64,000 nt of DNA from Clonostachys chloroleuca (GCA_037952775.1 JBANAY010000003.1:30690001-30754000), one strand, 5' to 3'; positions 14,581-27,422 are shown, counted from the first letter of the stretch. Made by a program: numbers and translations. The notes: generated by a model from the letters alone, not told the origin.

Positions 14581-16325
14581 CTACAGTTCCATTTTCCTAG
14601 CAAGACCCCGCCAGAAATTGCACCTATCGATCTGCAGCGATGGAATATCCTCCATAAATGTAGAGTTTGTCTCCAACTTGAGCCGTCGTCCCTTGGCCCC
14701 TCCATCGCCCCACGCTTCCCACACTGGAGCCGTCTCATGTCTGTATTTGTTTGGGTCAGCCGATCGAACAAAGCTGATGTAATAGTGCATGGTGATGGGG
14801 ATAATGGGTGCGTTGATGTTAAGGTATGATTCCGCGTAGCCTCCAGCGAACCCGGGTCCAAGGATCGCATCAGTATCGACCGCGTGGATAGTACCCAAGC
14901 CAGCCTGGATATTGGAAGGATCCCGCATGTTGAATCTATAGTTCCACACTTTGTCTGAGTGGAAGTGTCTGGCAGCAGCCTTGGCGACCTCGTAACCGGG
15001 ACAGAGAAAGATGGAGTCGCCATATGCCACTGAGAGGGATGGGTACCACGCCTCATGCTGAGGTAATGGGTCTTGGAGGGGATATGTCTGTAGAATTTGT
15101 TGTACTTCGCTCTCTGTAAGTCTAGGGAAATAGTTCTGGAAGAAAAGGGCCATTTCATCGGCTGTTGCAGGGTTGGTGACAAATACTGAAGCTTCATCGT
15201 TGGTGTTGGCTACGAGCACTGGGACTTTGACGAACTGACCCCGTTCAAATTGGTCGTATAGTGAACCGCGGATAAAATCACCATCTACCACAGGAAGCCA
15301 GTAAAACTGGTTAAAGGGTTCATTTGTCGGGGCCTCAGGTAATGGTTGCGAAGTGTCTCCCGCAACGATTGCCTCTATGTCGACAGATCTTAGACAAGCC
15401 ATGACGCCCGGAGCTTCACTGCAGCCAGTGTCATTGGCAAAACGGTCGAATTGGAATTCCGCTCCTGCAACAGTTCTCTGACTAGGCCAGAAGTTGGACT
15501 GAGGCGCTGCACCAACAAATAGCTCCTCATCTCGACCTCCATAAGCCGTAAGATGGTGGGTTACCGATCCTGATCCGGCTGAGGTCCCGTGTATAACGAC
15601 ATGTGAAGGGTCGCCACCAAACTAAATTAGAACATCAAATTAGATTCTACTCTTCACAGAGCCCGGGCTTGGCCTACCTTGGATATGTGCTCCCGAACCC
15701 ACCATAGAAGCTTTCTTTGATCCAACAATCCTACATTCAGATCTCCGTCTTCTCTCACCTGTTCACTTGCGAGGAAACCCAGTGCACCAACTCGGTAGTT
15801 GAAGTTGACGAAGAGAATATTGTAGCCAGATTCTCGAATTACCATTGAGCCATCGTAGTCATGATCTGCATTGCTCGCGTAGCCACCGCCCTGGATATAG
15901 AGCCACACTGGAAGCTTCGAGTCGGAGGTTGCATTGGATGGCGTGAATACATTCACAAATACACAGTCTTCGCTCATGTTGTCGCTCGGCGTTTGGTCCG
16001 ACCCTAAACAGATTGCACCAAACTAAGTAACGTAAAATAGTCAGTCCATGGACATGGGAGAAATTCCTCTCCAACTCACTTCCTGGGCGGTCTGAATGTC
16101 CGTAACAAGTCTTGGGTCTTGAGGAGCGCGGAATCTGAGATCCCCCAAGGGAGCTTCTGCGTATCTCATCCCCAGATACTTGTCAACGCCATAGGTTTTA
16201 TCACGAACACCTTGATATTTCGCATAGGTCAAATCAACAACAGGGTTCTCCGACCTGGAGGACATAAATAGAGCTGACACCGCTCTCGAGAGTATGAGCA
16301 ACTGAGCGAGAATCTGGTACCACAT
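14581..16325 (-). CDS. Type B carboxylesterase/lipase, secreted (543 aa)
   Basis: Three exons on the minus strand: 16325-16080, 16022-15678 and 15621-14581. Introns are GTGAGT..TTAG and GTAGGC..TTAG, both phase 0. A signal peptide (MWYQILAQLLILSRAVSA) is followed by family signatures in order: YLGMRYAEAPLGDLRF, SEDCVFVNVFTP, WLYIQGGGY (oxyanion hole), NYRVGALGFL, and FGGDPSHVVIHGTSAGSGS with the nucleophile Ser in GTSAG. A C-terminal GTIHAVD probably holds the catalytic His. Members hydrolyse carboxylic esters outside the cell; the substrate (lipid, feruloyl or tannin-type ester) cannot be told from sequence. Confidence 0.9.
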
Positions 16326-16992
16326 TTGTTCATTCTAACGTTTGGGTTATTTGTTCTGGAATCAAAGCGAGACAGATATGTTGCATTCGCATAAGTATTT
16401 ATTACGAGAAGTAGCATGGATGCATATTTCGGCCGCTCGGCACAAGGTGCGCTAACGAGGTCACGATGTAGTATTCTTCCCTGCAAGCTACCATTGCGGG
16501 GAAGATCAGCCGGAGAGGAGAGTTGATCTTGAAAGAGGATTTGGCTTTTAAGACACTGGTAATACTTGAGTATTTCAATATGTTTGAGTCTATCTGAGCG
16601 CAATTCGACCATCCTTAACAAGGTATTGAGACGGCACCTGGCCGTATCATTTTTGGAACCAGTAGGTTATACTGAAAGAACACCAAGAGAAGCCCCAAGA
16701 GATAAAGACTGCGGATAAAAGGTTTCTATTCGGCCCTTTTTGAAAAAGAGTCGTCGAATGCTACCGTTGTATTGACTAACTGAATTACTGAAGACGGGAT
16801 TATGGATCGGCATCGGATGCGTTCTCGGCAACCTAGATGCTCATCGTGTGACTATAGTAATAATTGACCGGAGCAAAATTGCACACACAAACGTCTGATT
16901 TGTTTCTTCGCGAATATCTTATTTTATCTCTCAAGCTACGGGAGTGTTGCGTGTCGACATAACGAAACTCATTTCGCATGTCGATGGATGCC
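16326..16992. other. Spacer upstream of the carboxylesterase
   Basis: Lies between two genes on the same strand. It should hold the esterase promoter and the 3' end of the CorA-like gene. No other feature recognised. Confidence 0.45.
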
Positions 16993-18699
16993 TCAAAGCG
17001 AGGATGGTAGCTCGTATAGCCGTTTTCTGAAAATGTCTATGTGCCAGCTCCCGCTGGCATCATACCCAATATCAAATAGACTTGTACCAATAAAGACTAA
17101 TAAGACCAAAGGCACCGATACTGCGAAAAAGGTCCAGAATTTCTCCATACCGGGTAGATACTCATCTGACATGCTAAAAAGACCAGTTGTGAAAGCCAAA
17201 GGGATGAATACCATGCCCACGAGGGTCAAGGCCTTGACGGCTTTTGCTTCACGGATTGATCGCCTTGTCTCAGCCAGTGCTTGTTCGTTTCCCACAATAC
17301 CCGTTAAACCCGTGAGTGACTCATTGAAGAAAAGTGCTCTTTCTACGAGCCTGTTCAGCTCATGATGAACGTATTGAAAGTCAAGGTTGGACTCTGTCCA
17401 CGTAGTGCCGCTGATGCTTCCTCTGCCCGGATATTCCAGAGGGATGTCTAGCTGAGTCATAATGGAGGAGGCGGTCTTAAGATAGTGAGCACAGCGGGCG
17501 CACATGAGTTGAATGTCACTCCACTGCTGTTGAAGTTGTGTGATTTTCAATTGACCAAGTCCAATTATTCGCTGAAGCGGGTATTCCATTGTTGCCAGAT
17601 TGGCCTGGTGATAGGATATGAGCTGCAGGAAGTGTGATGCTATAATCTTCTTCATGAAGACAGTCGCGTGTTGAGGTAGCTTCACGCCCTCTGGGAGAGT
17701 ATTGTGTGCTGTGGCAAGATAATAGCAAAGGTCGTCATGAAGCCCATCCCTCGGAGGGCCTTGGAATTGGTCTTCTGGATGTAGAGGAAATGATCGAGGG
17801 ACAAAATCAGCATATCCTCCCTGGAAAGGGGTCGTTTTCATCTTGATCATGTCGTATTCCCATTTCGAGGATGCTTGCTTAGACCAGAGATGGGCCTTTC
17901 TGATCGGGGGATCACAGAGTATTAATACTGCTCGGAAGTTAGGCACAAATTTGCTATAATAATATTTTCCTTCTAAAGCTTCCTCGTTTGACATACCTGA
18001 CCAGCCATTGGCGTCCTGATCCTGGAACGCAGTAGTCCAGGCCGAGCACTTCTGGTGAAGAATTATTGGGTACTCCCATCCCTGCGCAAGTCTGCTTGTC
18101 CACATGTCTCTCCCACTCTCAGCACATGAGACGTTGAAGGACTCGAACCTTCTATCTGGATTTCGCAGCTCGTGGTACCCCATCATTATAGACTGGTCTT
18201 GGTTCAGAAGTGAAGGCAGACGAGTTATGATGCTTGGCTCGAAGGGAAGACTGAGATCGGCAGAGTTGCGGTCATGGTCGGCGAAAAACCTCGGATCTAT
18301 GCGGAGAGCATCGCCAAATACTGCAATATACGCCGGGTTAAGGCCCTCCAACAAATATACATTTCGACCCGGCCGGGTGCTTTGGAAATGAAGCGCGAGT
18401 TTCTCTGAGCCATCGACGCCGGTGAAGTCACTGCGCCGAGGAGCGCCATCTTCAGAAAAGCTAAATAGCGTGGCTCGAGCCGATCTATTACATAACGGGA
18501 CGGCATAGTTTCTCGGATCAGGGAGACGGAGAGCGGGCTGAAGATTACAGGCTGCTTTGATCTTGCTCAAGTATGGTTCGTCTGTACAAAGCCAGCTCCC
18601 ATCATCCCCTTCTCTACGCGGATCGGAAGCAGGGGGACCATAAGCGAGGTCCCAAGACGTGGTATGCGACATTTTTGGCGTGTTTGTTTGCGTGAGCAT
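16993..18699 (-). CDS. CorA-like membrane protein (568 aa)
   Basis: Single exon. A long soluble N-terminal part (about residues 1-480) ends in predicted helices (residues RALFFNESLTGLTGIVGNEQ, then REAKAVKALTLVGMVFIPLA). Two C-terminal transmembrane helices follow (TLVGMVFIPLAFTTGLFSM and FWTFFAVSVPLVLLVFIGT). This is the layout of fungal CorA-like Mg2+ transporter proteins. The canonical Gly-Met-Asn loop motif after the first helix is not seen; the loop reads FSMSDEYLPG. Real Mg2+ transport is therefore uncertain, as in many fungal paralogues. The start may instead be the second ATG at 18672 (MSHTTSWDLAYGPP). A GTATGT inside the frame near 17990 was tested as an intron and rejected because splicing would break the frame. 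Confidence 0.8.
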   Translation of the reverse strand: MLTQTNTPKMSHTTSWDLAYGPPASDPRREGDDGSWLCTDEPYLSKIKAACNLQPALRLPDPRNYAVPLCNRSARATLFSFSEDGAPRRSDFTGVDGSEKLALHFQSTRPGRNVYLLEGLNPAYIAVFGDALRIDPRFFADHDRNSADLSLPFEPSIITRLPSLLNQDQSIMMGYHELRNPDRRFESFNVSCAESGRDMWTSRLAQGWEYPIILHQKCSAWTTAFQDQDANGWSGMSNEEALEGKYYYSKFVPNFRAVLILCDPPIRKAHLWSKQASSKWEYDMIKMKTTPFQGGYADFVPRSFPLHPEDQFQGPPRDGLHDDLCYYLATAHNTLPEGVKLPQHATVFMKKIIASHFLQLISYHQANLATMEYPLQRIIGLGQLKITQLQQQWSDIQLMCARCAHYLKTASSIMTQLDIPLEYPGRGSISGTTWTESNLDFQYVHHELNRLVERALFFNESLTGLTGIVGNEQALAETRRSIREAKAVKALTLVGMVFIPLAFTTGLFSMSDEYLPGMEKFWTFFAVSVPLVLLVFIGTSLFDIGYDASGSWHIDIFRKRLYELPSSL

Positions 18700-19253
18700 A
18701 AGTCTGAGTACGATCGAAGGAAGCTGCCCTCGCTGATCAGCCCAGTGGGGTGAAGAGATTTCAAGTAAGCGCCAGAAAGCGCGTCAGATAGGGCGTCGGA
18801 TGATCACTGGTCCACTGAGCATCCAATGAGGCTCACAGCCTATTCGGGAGTTGTCATGATACATCTTTGGCATGCTGGAAAAGATTCAATGGGTATCGGT
18901 TTGGATTGATGAATCTCTATTATTTTGGATCTCTACCAGCTGCTCTTGATAATTCCTGCGGCCCATTTAGAATTCATAATCAACTTGAATCTTCTGAACA
19001 TATCAAAGCTTGAAGAAAATCATAACGCCTTAATTATTCATAGTCTAAAGAAGTAGAACACCATTTATTCAAAATCAAAACACCAAAATCAATTCCTGTG
19101 CTTGAACCTGATCGATGTTCATACAACCTGAGCTAAGATTAAGCCAAGGGGCGGGCGGATACAAAACACCTGTTTACATTTTTATGCTGTTATACAGTAT
19201 CAATACGGCGTCAATATTTCGATATTGCCACCAACAAAATATCAACTCTCGTC
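18700..19253. other. Spacer without a recognisable gene
   Basis: AT-rich gap between the CorA-like promoter and the 3' end of the PAN-repeat gene. Nothing gene-like seen. Confidence 0.45.
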
Positions 19254-20785
19254 CTAAACTTCCTGATCAGCAATACGGCAACATTCCTGGTCAATACCCC
19301 ATTTTGCGGAACATTCACGATCAGAAAATGGCGCAGCGCTGGTTGTAGCATAGGCAAATTGCTGATCCTGAAGACATCTATCACGACAAAAATTATACTT
19401 AGAGTTAGTATCTATTGTAAGATACGCCTGAGTGCTCGAGAAGCCAGCGACTTCGCACGAAGGCGGGCGCACGGGACAGTCTCTATCAGAGAAGTAGGTA
19501 AGGGTGCCTGTGTTGCCACCTACGCTGACGAACTGAGCAACAGTCTGGGAATAGAGCCGGCATTTCCCTTGGTAATTTGGAAGAAATGCCTTACATTGTG
19601 CATCTTGCTGACACCTCTCGCGACAAGAGTTGTAATCGGAACCTTCATTCGTAGAATAGTACGATTGGGTTGCTGAAAGGCCCTGAATATTACAACACGG
19701 TGGATCAGGAGCTTTCGCAGGGCAGTCTCTGTCCGAAAAGTAGGCAAGGGTGCCTGTATTGCCACCCACGCTGACAAACTGGGCTACGACTTGGTTATAA
19801 AGCCAGCATTTGCCTTGATGGTTTGGAAGGAAGGCTTTGCACTGCTGATCTTGACGGCACCTACCGCGGCAGGAATTGTAGTCAGGAAATTCGGTTGATG
19901 AAATATACCACTGAATTGCTGATAAACCTTGGACGCCACATCGCGGCGGATCAGGAGCCTTCACAGGGCAATCTCTATCAGAAAAGTACGCAAGTTCGGG
20001 TGTGTTACCACCGACGCTGACGAATTGGCCTACATTCTGAGTAAAGAGCCAGCACTTGCGTTGGTAATTCGGAAGAAAAGCCTTGCATTGCTGGTCTTGG
20101 CGGCACCGGTCACGGGAGGAATTGTAATCGGAGAACTCGCTCGTCGAGGTGTAATATTGAATTGCGGATAGACCCTGGATATCACATTTTGGCGGCTCAG
20201 GGGCCTTGGCAGGACAATCTCTATCCGAGAAATAAACTAGCTCAAGTGTGTATCCACCAGCTACAACAAACTGCGCAACTGCCTTTGTGTAGAGTTAGCA
20301 TCTGTGCTGATAATTTGGGAGGAATGCTTTGCATTCGGCATCCTGACGGCAGCGGTCACGACAAAATTGTGATCTGAAAACTCGTTCGTATTGAAATATG
20401 GTTTGATGGAGGATATACCCTGGATATCGCATTGCGAAGGGGCAGGAGTAGCTGTCGTTGATAGGCTGGTTGTAGTCGCTGGTGTTTACATTGAGGAACT
20501 GAAAGTCACTGGAATCAAAGTTCCAAGCGAATTTGTTGTCCCGGGGGAGGTAGTGAGACTTGACGCGGTTGGTGTCGAAGGAGTGGTCGTCGGAAAGATA
20601 TCAGGTGTGGTTGTTGAAACGATAATGGATGAAATTGAGCTTGTACTTGATATTGATGTGAATGACGAAATATTGTCGGAGGCAGAGATGGGGGTTGTCG
20701 ATCTTGATTTACAGCGCCGCTTTGCATGAACTGGAGGGGCGCCCAACCCCAGGACAGCGAGGACCAGGAGCGCCTTCAAAGACAT
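19254..20785 (-). pseudogene. Decaying secreted protein of tandem PAN/apple-like repeats
   Basis: A signal peptide (MSLKALLVLAVLGLGAPPVHA) and a Ser/Thr-rich stalk are followed by five tandem units of about 80 residues. Each unit has the pattern C-x-[IV]-x-G-[LF]-S, then DYNSCRxRCxQDxxCKAF, and ends YFSDRDCP, as in PAN/apple carbohydrate- or protein-binding modules. The 5' part is damaged: TAA at 20486-20488, a one-base loss in the A run 20363-20366 within unit 1, and TAA at 20295-20297 where other units have TGG. Unit 2 has Ser for a Cys (NSSRDRC). The last unit has an internal deletion and ends in unrelated sequence. The alternative is a 269-base intron from GTAAAC at 20489 to a TAG ending at 20221. 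It is in phase, skips all the damage and joins the stalk to CPAKAPEPPKC. Confidence 0.65.
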
Positions 20786-22692
20786 TGCACCTGTCGGTCG
20801 CGGCCAGGTTTGAAGTTGAAGAGCGTATGTTGCAGAAGATCAATACCAAAATCGAATCTGGGCAGACCATCTGTTTTCATTTGTCGCGAACGGCTCTAGT
20901 CTCACTCTTCCTCACCCGACTTTGAGCTGATGGGAGCGTGGGCCCTCATAGGGCAGGTTAGCAAGATCAGCATCGATCTAGACGGCCGAGTTCAGGGGCA
21001 TGTCTAGTTGCAGGTTCCATTTCGACGCCACAAGAAATAGTTCCGCCCTGGAAAGACGCTGGCTTTTAAGTCTCCAACCATCGATCAGCATACGCAGACT
21101 AAGCGAGCAGCTGAGGACTGCCACTTATTTTTATGGCCTCCCTTAATCTTCAGGTAAGAAAAGCCGGCATCCTCCGAGTCACGTAAGAAGTATCTTTGGA
21201 TATACTAGAATTCAACCCATTAGGTTTTCCTAGCTGATTGTAGGGGTTCGGCTTTCAAGAGCATCTACCACTTAAGTGTTCACAATCTTCAGAAGACCGT
21301 TGATGTTCGTCTGAATCTCGCAGTGTAGAGAGCCATGGGGCGGAGAAATTGAAATGAGGGCTGCACTAGCTTAGGCTTAAGCATAATTCAGAAGCACTAT
21401 TTGATGGACGTGCTTAACAGTACAGACTAACTTGCTAGCTTAGTCTTCTCCTGCGTACTCCTCCTTGAACTCGCATAAGTTCGGGCAAGCTCTTCGATGT
21501 ATGTTATATTTGCATTGCCCGATTAATCTTCTGAACAACCTAGGAAGATTTTGGTTACGAAAGAAAACCAATCGACTAACACAGGAGTTATCTTGGAGTT
21601 GGAATGACGATCCATCAACGCACTGGTGCGGTCCGTCATATTTTGAGCTACCCTATACTCTCATCACCTGCATAGGTGGCTTCGACGCACAAGTTGATTT
21701 TCGAATAGTCATAGTGAAAAATAACAGTAGTCGTTATGGTGAGATAAATGAGTATCTTAAAAGGAAATGCCTTTAGCTGCTGTTTTTGAATTGCCGAGTG
21801 TAAAGCACTTTCGACACCATTGATACCTGAACCACCGTATAAACAGCATGAGCTTGCTGTACCGAAGTTCCACTGATTTTCAATAACACTGCCCTTCCCC
21901 TTTCCTTGTTGTGGCTAGGTGGCCATTCACGGCTGTAACATGTTACCTGGTATTTAGATGATGAGTTATCCAAAGAGACAACAATGATGAAAACAACCTT
22001 GGATTTGGTCACGTAATTCCCCAACCTCGCTTACGCTGTGCTGGGTTGGGAATCCTAAATAAGGAAGCATTTTCCGTAGCAGCCCCGCCAACGTGAACAT
22101 CCATCGTGTAGCTAATCCCTCGAGCTGTTGGTTGATTCGGTTTGCTGCAGAATGTAATGGTGCTTATCAGGGCAACGCTTGGCTGCTAACCCCATGTGGT
22201 CTTCTTCCGCTCTAGAATGGTATTTTGAGTTGATAGGGCTATTTATAAAGCGGGCGTATTTGTGAACTGAAAACGACTGATGGACCTACAACAGCCAGTA
22301 GGCAAGACCTCTGCCCCCCTAATTTACTCACGGGACACATCGATGCTGCGAACCACCCATGTAGGTTTGGTGACGATACTCCACCGGCCTAGTACCGAAG
22401 AGTTGGAAATTAGGACCAACGGGATATTTGTAACTAACACTTTATAGCTAACATCAGTAATGGGAGGCTTCCGAATACCTAGCCATGCCCTCGCTACTCT
22501 GTTCCCTCTCACTCTCGGTTTTCTGTCGAGCAGCACGAAAAATTAAAACAATTACACACGCTTTTAACTTTCCCCTTCGTGATACAGTCTCCCTGGCCGA
22601 CTCAGAGCTCGTGCTTCCGTACCTGAAACTGGCCGTCCCAACTCTTTTGCCATTTGAGCGAATAGACTATAAACATTTGATTGGCCCAGATC
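20786..22692. other. Divergent spacer, 1.9 kb
   Basis: Should hold promoters for the PAN-repeat gene (minus) and the large zinc-finger-like gene (plus). Open frames are short and lack motifs. No RNA gene or transposon end recognised. Confidence 0.45.
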
Positions 22693-25600
22693 ATGGCAAC
22701 GGAACAGGGTAGTAGCGGACATGTTCCGCCGCAACCCACCATCCGTCGAGTTTTTAGCATGATGAAGGCCTACCTGAATGAGTTTGAGAAACAGACCCTC
22801 AACGGATTCAAAACTCTACGAGAGCAGTACCAAGAGAAGGACGACGAGACGAGCCTCGAAAATGCTACGGCAATGGACTCATATGACAAAGATTATAGCC
22901 TAGCTGAGAGAAAAAAATATCGAGGAAAAGTTGCAGTCTCTACTATCCCATCGGGCAAGTTTTCGGGCTGAGCACAACCAGGGAGAGGAAGAGGAGACGT
23001 GCGAGAAACGGTAACTGGAACTGTTGAGGCCGCTACGGATAGCGCTTTTCCATTCTTTCCCCATTGGTAGTTGGGATGGGATGATGTTGTGTGGAGCACA
23101 AAAGGTCCAGAAAGACACGGACCACGAGGAGCAACAGCCCGAGGAAGAAAATCAACACACCGTTGAAGAGACAAAAGACGAATTTGAAACAGTCAATGGC
23201 GCTGCCATCAACGGAAGTCCACCGCTTGAGGGCAGTAACAGAGGGATTCACGATGAAGAATCTTGTGACAAGGTTCAGGGTCAAATCGTCAACGACGAAG
23301 TGGCAGAGCCGAATGATATCCGGCCTGATATTATCTCTAGTAATTACGTTGATTCAGAGACTACTCGTCAATCTTCAAGGGAGCCTGAAGACAGCGGAAG
23401 GGACTCTCATGGCTTAGACTCTGAGTTTGAGCCTGAGATCGAAGACGATTCAGAGGAGGTTGAAGATGGATCTACACTTGGTGCGAGGGTAAACGAAGAA
23501 TTTGTTATGCCAGGGGTAAGAGATGTGCCACCTGCATGGAGGATCCTTGATATGCTAATTAGTTAACAGAGCAAACGAAAACTCTCTCATGCGAGCTGTT
23601 CTCAGCCGCGAAAGAAGCCTTGCCAGTGGGAAAAATCCACCATCAAGTGCCAAAGCAAGGAGAGAACCATCCGATTTAAAGAGGTCTATGAAAATACTCG
23701 TGCTGGACGCAAGGAGATAATTGTACAGTTCCCTGCGAGTAACGGTCGATGGTATATAATTCGATGTGAGGAACACGGAATCGAATTTAGTGGCAGCAAC
23801 CCACTCATGGATGCAGCATTTCATCTGGGTAGCCTTAAGCACGATAAATACTCAAAGGCCTACAAGGACGTTATCGAGAAGATGGGTATACGAGTCAAGT
23901 ACTGTACGAAGAGTCGTGCAGAGCAAAACAATAACGCCATTACGAACAAAGCTGTTCAGAAGAACTCGCCAATATCGATGGATCGGACTTCAGATAGCAG
24001 TCGGAACACGGAAGATACCCTCTACGACGAGATAGGGCCTGAAATATCACCCTACGACGATTTTAACGAAGGCAACGAGAACTCATACGTGCGTCGTCAG
24101 CCTGGCGATATATGCCTCGTCTATCATTGTGGAGAATATATCCCAGTTCTTGTCCTTCCATTGGACAATATGCTTGGAATTGGGATCAACAGCGACATCA
24201 AGACACTGAAACTGGTCCAGACCATGCCAGAATGCTGTATCTATAACCAAGGCACAGGCAAATACATGTGGAAGGATGGGTACGAAGATGGTGGCCGGCT
24301 CGAATCGTTTAGAGCTCACCCTGGCCTATGCCTGACTCAAAGCACCCTGGAGTTGTGTTCTCCATTATGGGTAAAAGGAACAGACTTGGGAAACTTTGAT
24401 CTAGAGGACCCTATCATCATGAAGCAGGAGTACTACCAGCCGCTATTGCGCCTCATACTGCAGGTACATAATAATCAGGCAGCTAGCAATGTAATAACTC
24501 CAGGCAACCAATATCCCTGCAGCTCGGGAAATATTGCAGATGGGACCGATGGCGAAAACTGCGTGAGCCCGAGAGTGCATGGCGGAGAGATTCAACCCGT
24601 TAATTCATCCAAGCAAGGCGATGATGTTGAAGACGGTCTAGAGGATGCCCGCTGTGACGAAACCGATCGACGAGTAAACCAAGAGGACAATCGTTTAACT
24701 TCGGATGATGAAAATGACCAAACCAATGGCCCTTCGAAATCAAGCGAGCTGAGCTCGCGTGGTCTCCAGCAAGATGGGGGTCAAGTGGATGAACCTCAGC
24801 CGGGAAGTGAGGCCAGCATGGATCGCTCGCTCGGATTGGATGAATCACACACTCTAAGTCAACAGCCGGTGTCAAACCACACATCTGCAGCTTTTGACGA
24901 TAGGCAAATCAATGGCTCGTCTACAAACCCTACTACACCCTCAAGGGAGGCTACAGCCCGTGAATCAGACATGAGCCATGCGGAACCCGGGGACGAATCA
25001 ATAGCAACCCCCTCAACGGAGAAAAGGAGCCTGAGTCCACCGCCGACCATCGTGAGATCAGCCTCAATCCAGACTATCTCATCCAATTCAGTTAGTGGAA
25101 GCGACTCATCCGACTCAGTTAGTGGAAGCGAACAACCAATGACAGTAGTATCTCGCGGCGATTCCGAGGGAATGATAAAGGATACAATGCGACTTTCAAA
25201 TAGCCCAGAAAGACTGCCTATGATTAATTCCTTGGCACCAGATCACACTCCTGCGGGCCAAGAGGTGTCCACAGTTACGGGAGTTCCTCATCAGCAAGCA
25301 ATGAAAGTTGAATATGCAGTTTATATACCACCACCTGTTGGAACTCAGTGTGCCATGCCTACAATGGGAAATATAGAAGGACCTAAGCAAGTTGCAAATG
25401 GTTCTTGGCCATCTACTTGCCCGGGAATGGTGGTTAGCCCCCCTGCCAAAATTCCAGCAACCACAACTCAGACACAGTTCATAGACTTAACAACTTCACC
25501 AGTCGAGGCATTCTCTTATTCCGCGCTCAACACTAGCAACCAAACTCCCCAAATGGAGAGCCACCAGATTGGCGAGCTGCCAGTTAATCGAAGCATGTCG

Positions 25601-26854
25601 CAAGAAGTGGCAAAGAATAGCTCCCAGTGGCCCAGCCATAATCAAGGGTGTCAGCCCCAGAGTCAGGTTCCGACTCAAGGACGGGTTGAGATACCGACGT
25701 ACTGTACTCCGCCAGCGGGACACACTTTACATCAGGCCCAGATGCAATATCAGATCCAGACTGGATCTTATGCGCCGCCCCAACCTGGAATACACCACCC
25801 ATCTCTTCACTCTCAATTTCGAGACCAGTCTCAATTCCAACCTGGGATACAATTCCAAGCTCATAATCAACCACGGCGGAGTATGCCAGCCCAGTACCAT
25901 GCTCAGTCTCAAACTCACCTACAACCACAGTTTCCGAATCAAATCCATCCTGGCCCTCATAACCCACTTCAGTCTCCCATTCAGACTCAGCTACTGGCAG
26001 GATCACAGTCCCAGGTTCACTCTTACAGTCCAACACAGCCTTTCCCTCCAGTTCCCCCTTTAAACCAGGGACCTTATCAGCCTCAGGGACCGTATCAATC
26101 TCAGGGGCCACTTCAGTCTCAGGGATCATCTCAGTCTCAGGGACCACCCCAACCTCTACAAGTACTTCATGTTTCGTCTGGAGCCAGTGTGCAGACACAG
26201 CCTCAGCCGCAGATCCCGCCCCAAACGCAAGCTAGGACGCAAACTCCAACAGCTGCTGTCCCCAGATCCAATTCGCATCCGCCGATCCGGCCCCGTGCTC
26301 GTCGGACTCCCATCATCCATCTTCGGCCTCCACAGTCAAGGCAAGCCCAAGGCCAACCCACAACATCACCAATGAGTAGCGCGGGGTCGCCAACTCCCAC
26401 CTCGACAAAGGAGGGACAAGTAAGCCCCGAAGTTTCTTTGACTTCCGGTTCCGGCCCCTACATCTCCCCTCCGTTCTCCGCGTCTACTACCTCACCCACC
26501 ACGCCCGCCATGGGTGGCCTCCCAAGCCCCGAGGACGTCCGCGAACTCTTTGGTCCGCCGAAACAGACCGCCCTCCCTTGCATGTACGTGACACCACCGG
26601 CGAACCCGTCAGTCGCAGAGATGGAAGCGGAGCGAGCCCTGCAGAAGAACTGGCCCATGTTCCCGCGTGGACCGCTGAGAGACCACCTAGACGCGTATGT
26701 GCGGATGAATAATCGAGCCCCAGGTATCGAGGGCCTTAGGCTGGTGGGCAGTAGATCCATCTACTTTTGTCCATTCTGCCTGACAACTACGGCACAATGG
26801 AGTTCGGGGCTTGAGTTGATCAACCACCTTGATAGTATGCATCGAACCGGGTAA
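22693..26854 (+). CDS. Large Gln/Pro-rich protein with C2H2-like C-terminus (about 1348 aa)
   Basis: Three exons: 22693-23010, 23071-23515 and 23570-26854. Introns are GTAACT..GGTAG and GTAAGA..ACAG (branch GCTAAT). Exon 1 encodes a coiled-coil-like start. Exon 2 is acidic. Exon 3 opens with SKRKLSHASCSQPRKKPCQW and a conserved-looking block (WYIIRCEEHGIEFSGSNPLM, then GIRVKYC), then a segment PGDICLVYHCGEYIPVLVLP. A long disordered Ser-, Gln- and Pro-rich region follows with repeated QSQGP units. The end is YFCPFC..INHLDSMH, a C2H2-like finger. A nuclear DNA- or chromatin-related role is inferred. In exon 1 the frame slips at the A run 22912-22918; one A fewer restores a coiled coil and makes the total divisible by three. 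No named family is recognised. Confidence 0.75.
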
Positions 26855-27422
26855 TTCCGGCCACTTAATACTCGGTAGTGTCGATTGATGGACTGATGGA
26901 TGTATGTTCCCTTCTCCTTCTCCTTCTTTTCTTTTCTTTACTGTTTTAGAGAGTCCTCCTGCACTGAATGGTTGAACTGTTTCACTTGAGAATTACTTTC
27001 GCGGTTACGTGCGAGGGGATACAGGCATGGAGTAGGCTGGTACCCGGGAGCAGCTTCATGTTGCGTGAAAGGGCTAGAGGACTGATTGTGTTCCGATGTT
27101 TATGTTTAGTGTAAGAGTACAGTGATAATTATTCAATATGTTCAAGTTGAGGCTTGCAAGGTACCAGTCAAGGAGCAGGCTGTGTGTGCCTGAATTAATT
27201 TTCATTTTCCTCATTACTAAGTAGACTATGAATCTTGCATCGCGAAATATTCCCAATTAGAGGGAGCAGTGCACTTGTCGGCATCTCATAATAACATCAA
27301 AAGTTCTCTGTGATGGAGAACTCGATTCGATGTTCGGTTGTTATTGGGAGGTTTTTTTTTTGGGTAGTTTTTTTGGGGACAGTTTCTTCGTTTGTTTTTG
27401 GTTATCTTCTTAGACGCGTTCG
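26855..27422. other. Convergent 3' spacer with pyrimidine and T/G tracts
   Basis: Between two converging genes. It has a C/T-only-like stretch (about 26908-26940) and T/G runs (about 27352-27380). No gene recognised. Confidence 0.45.

Noticed and set aside
17957..17999. GTATGT..ATAG that could be an intron in the CorA-like gene
   Set aside because: 43 bases, and splicing would break a frame that is clearly coding on both sides.
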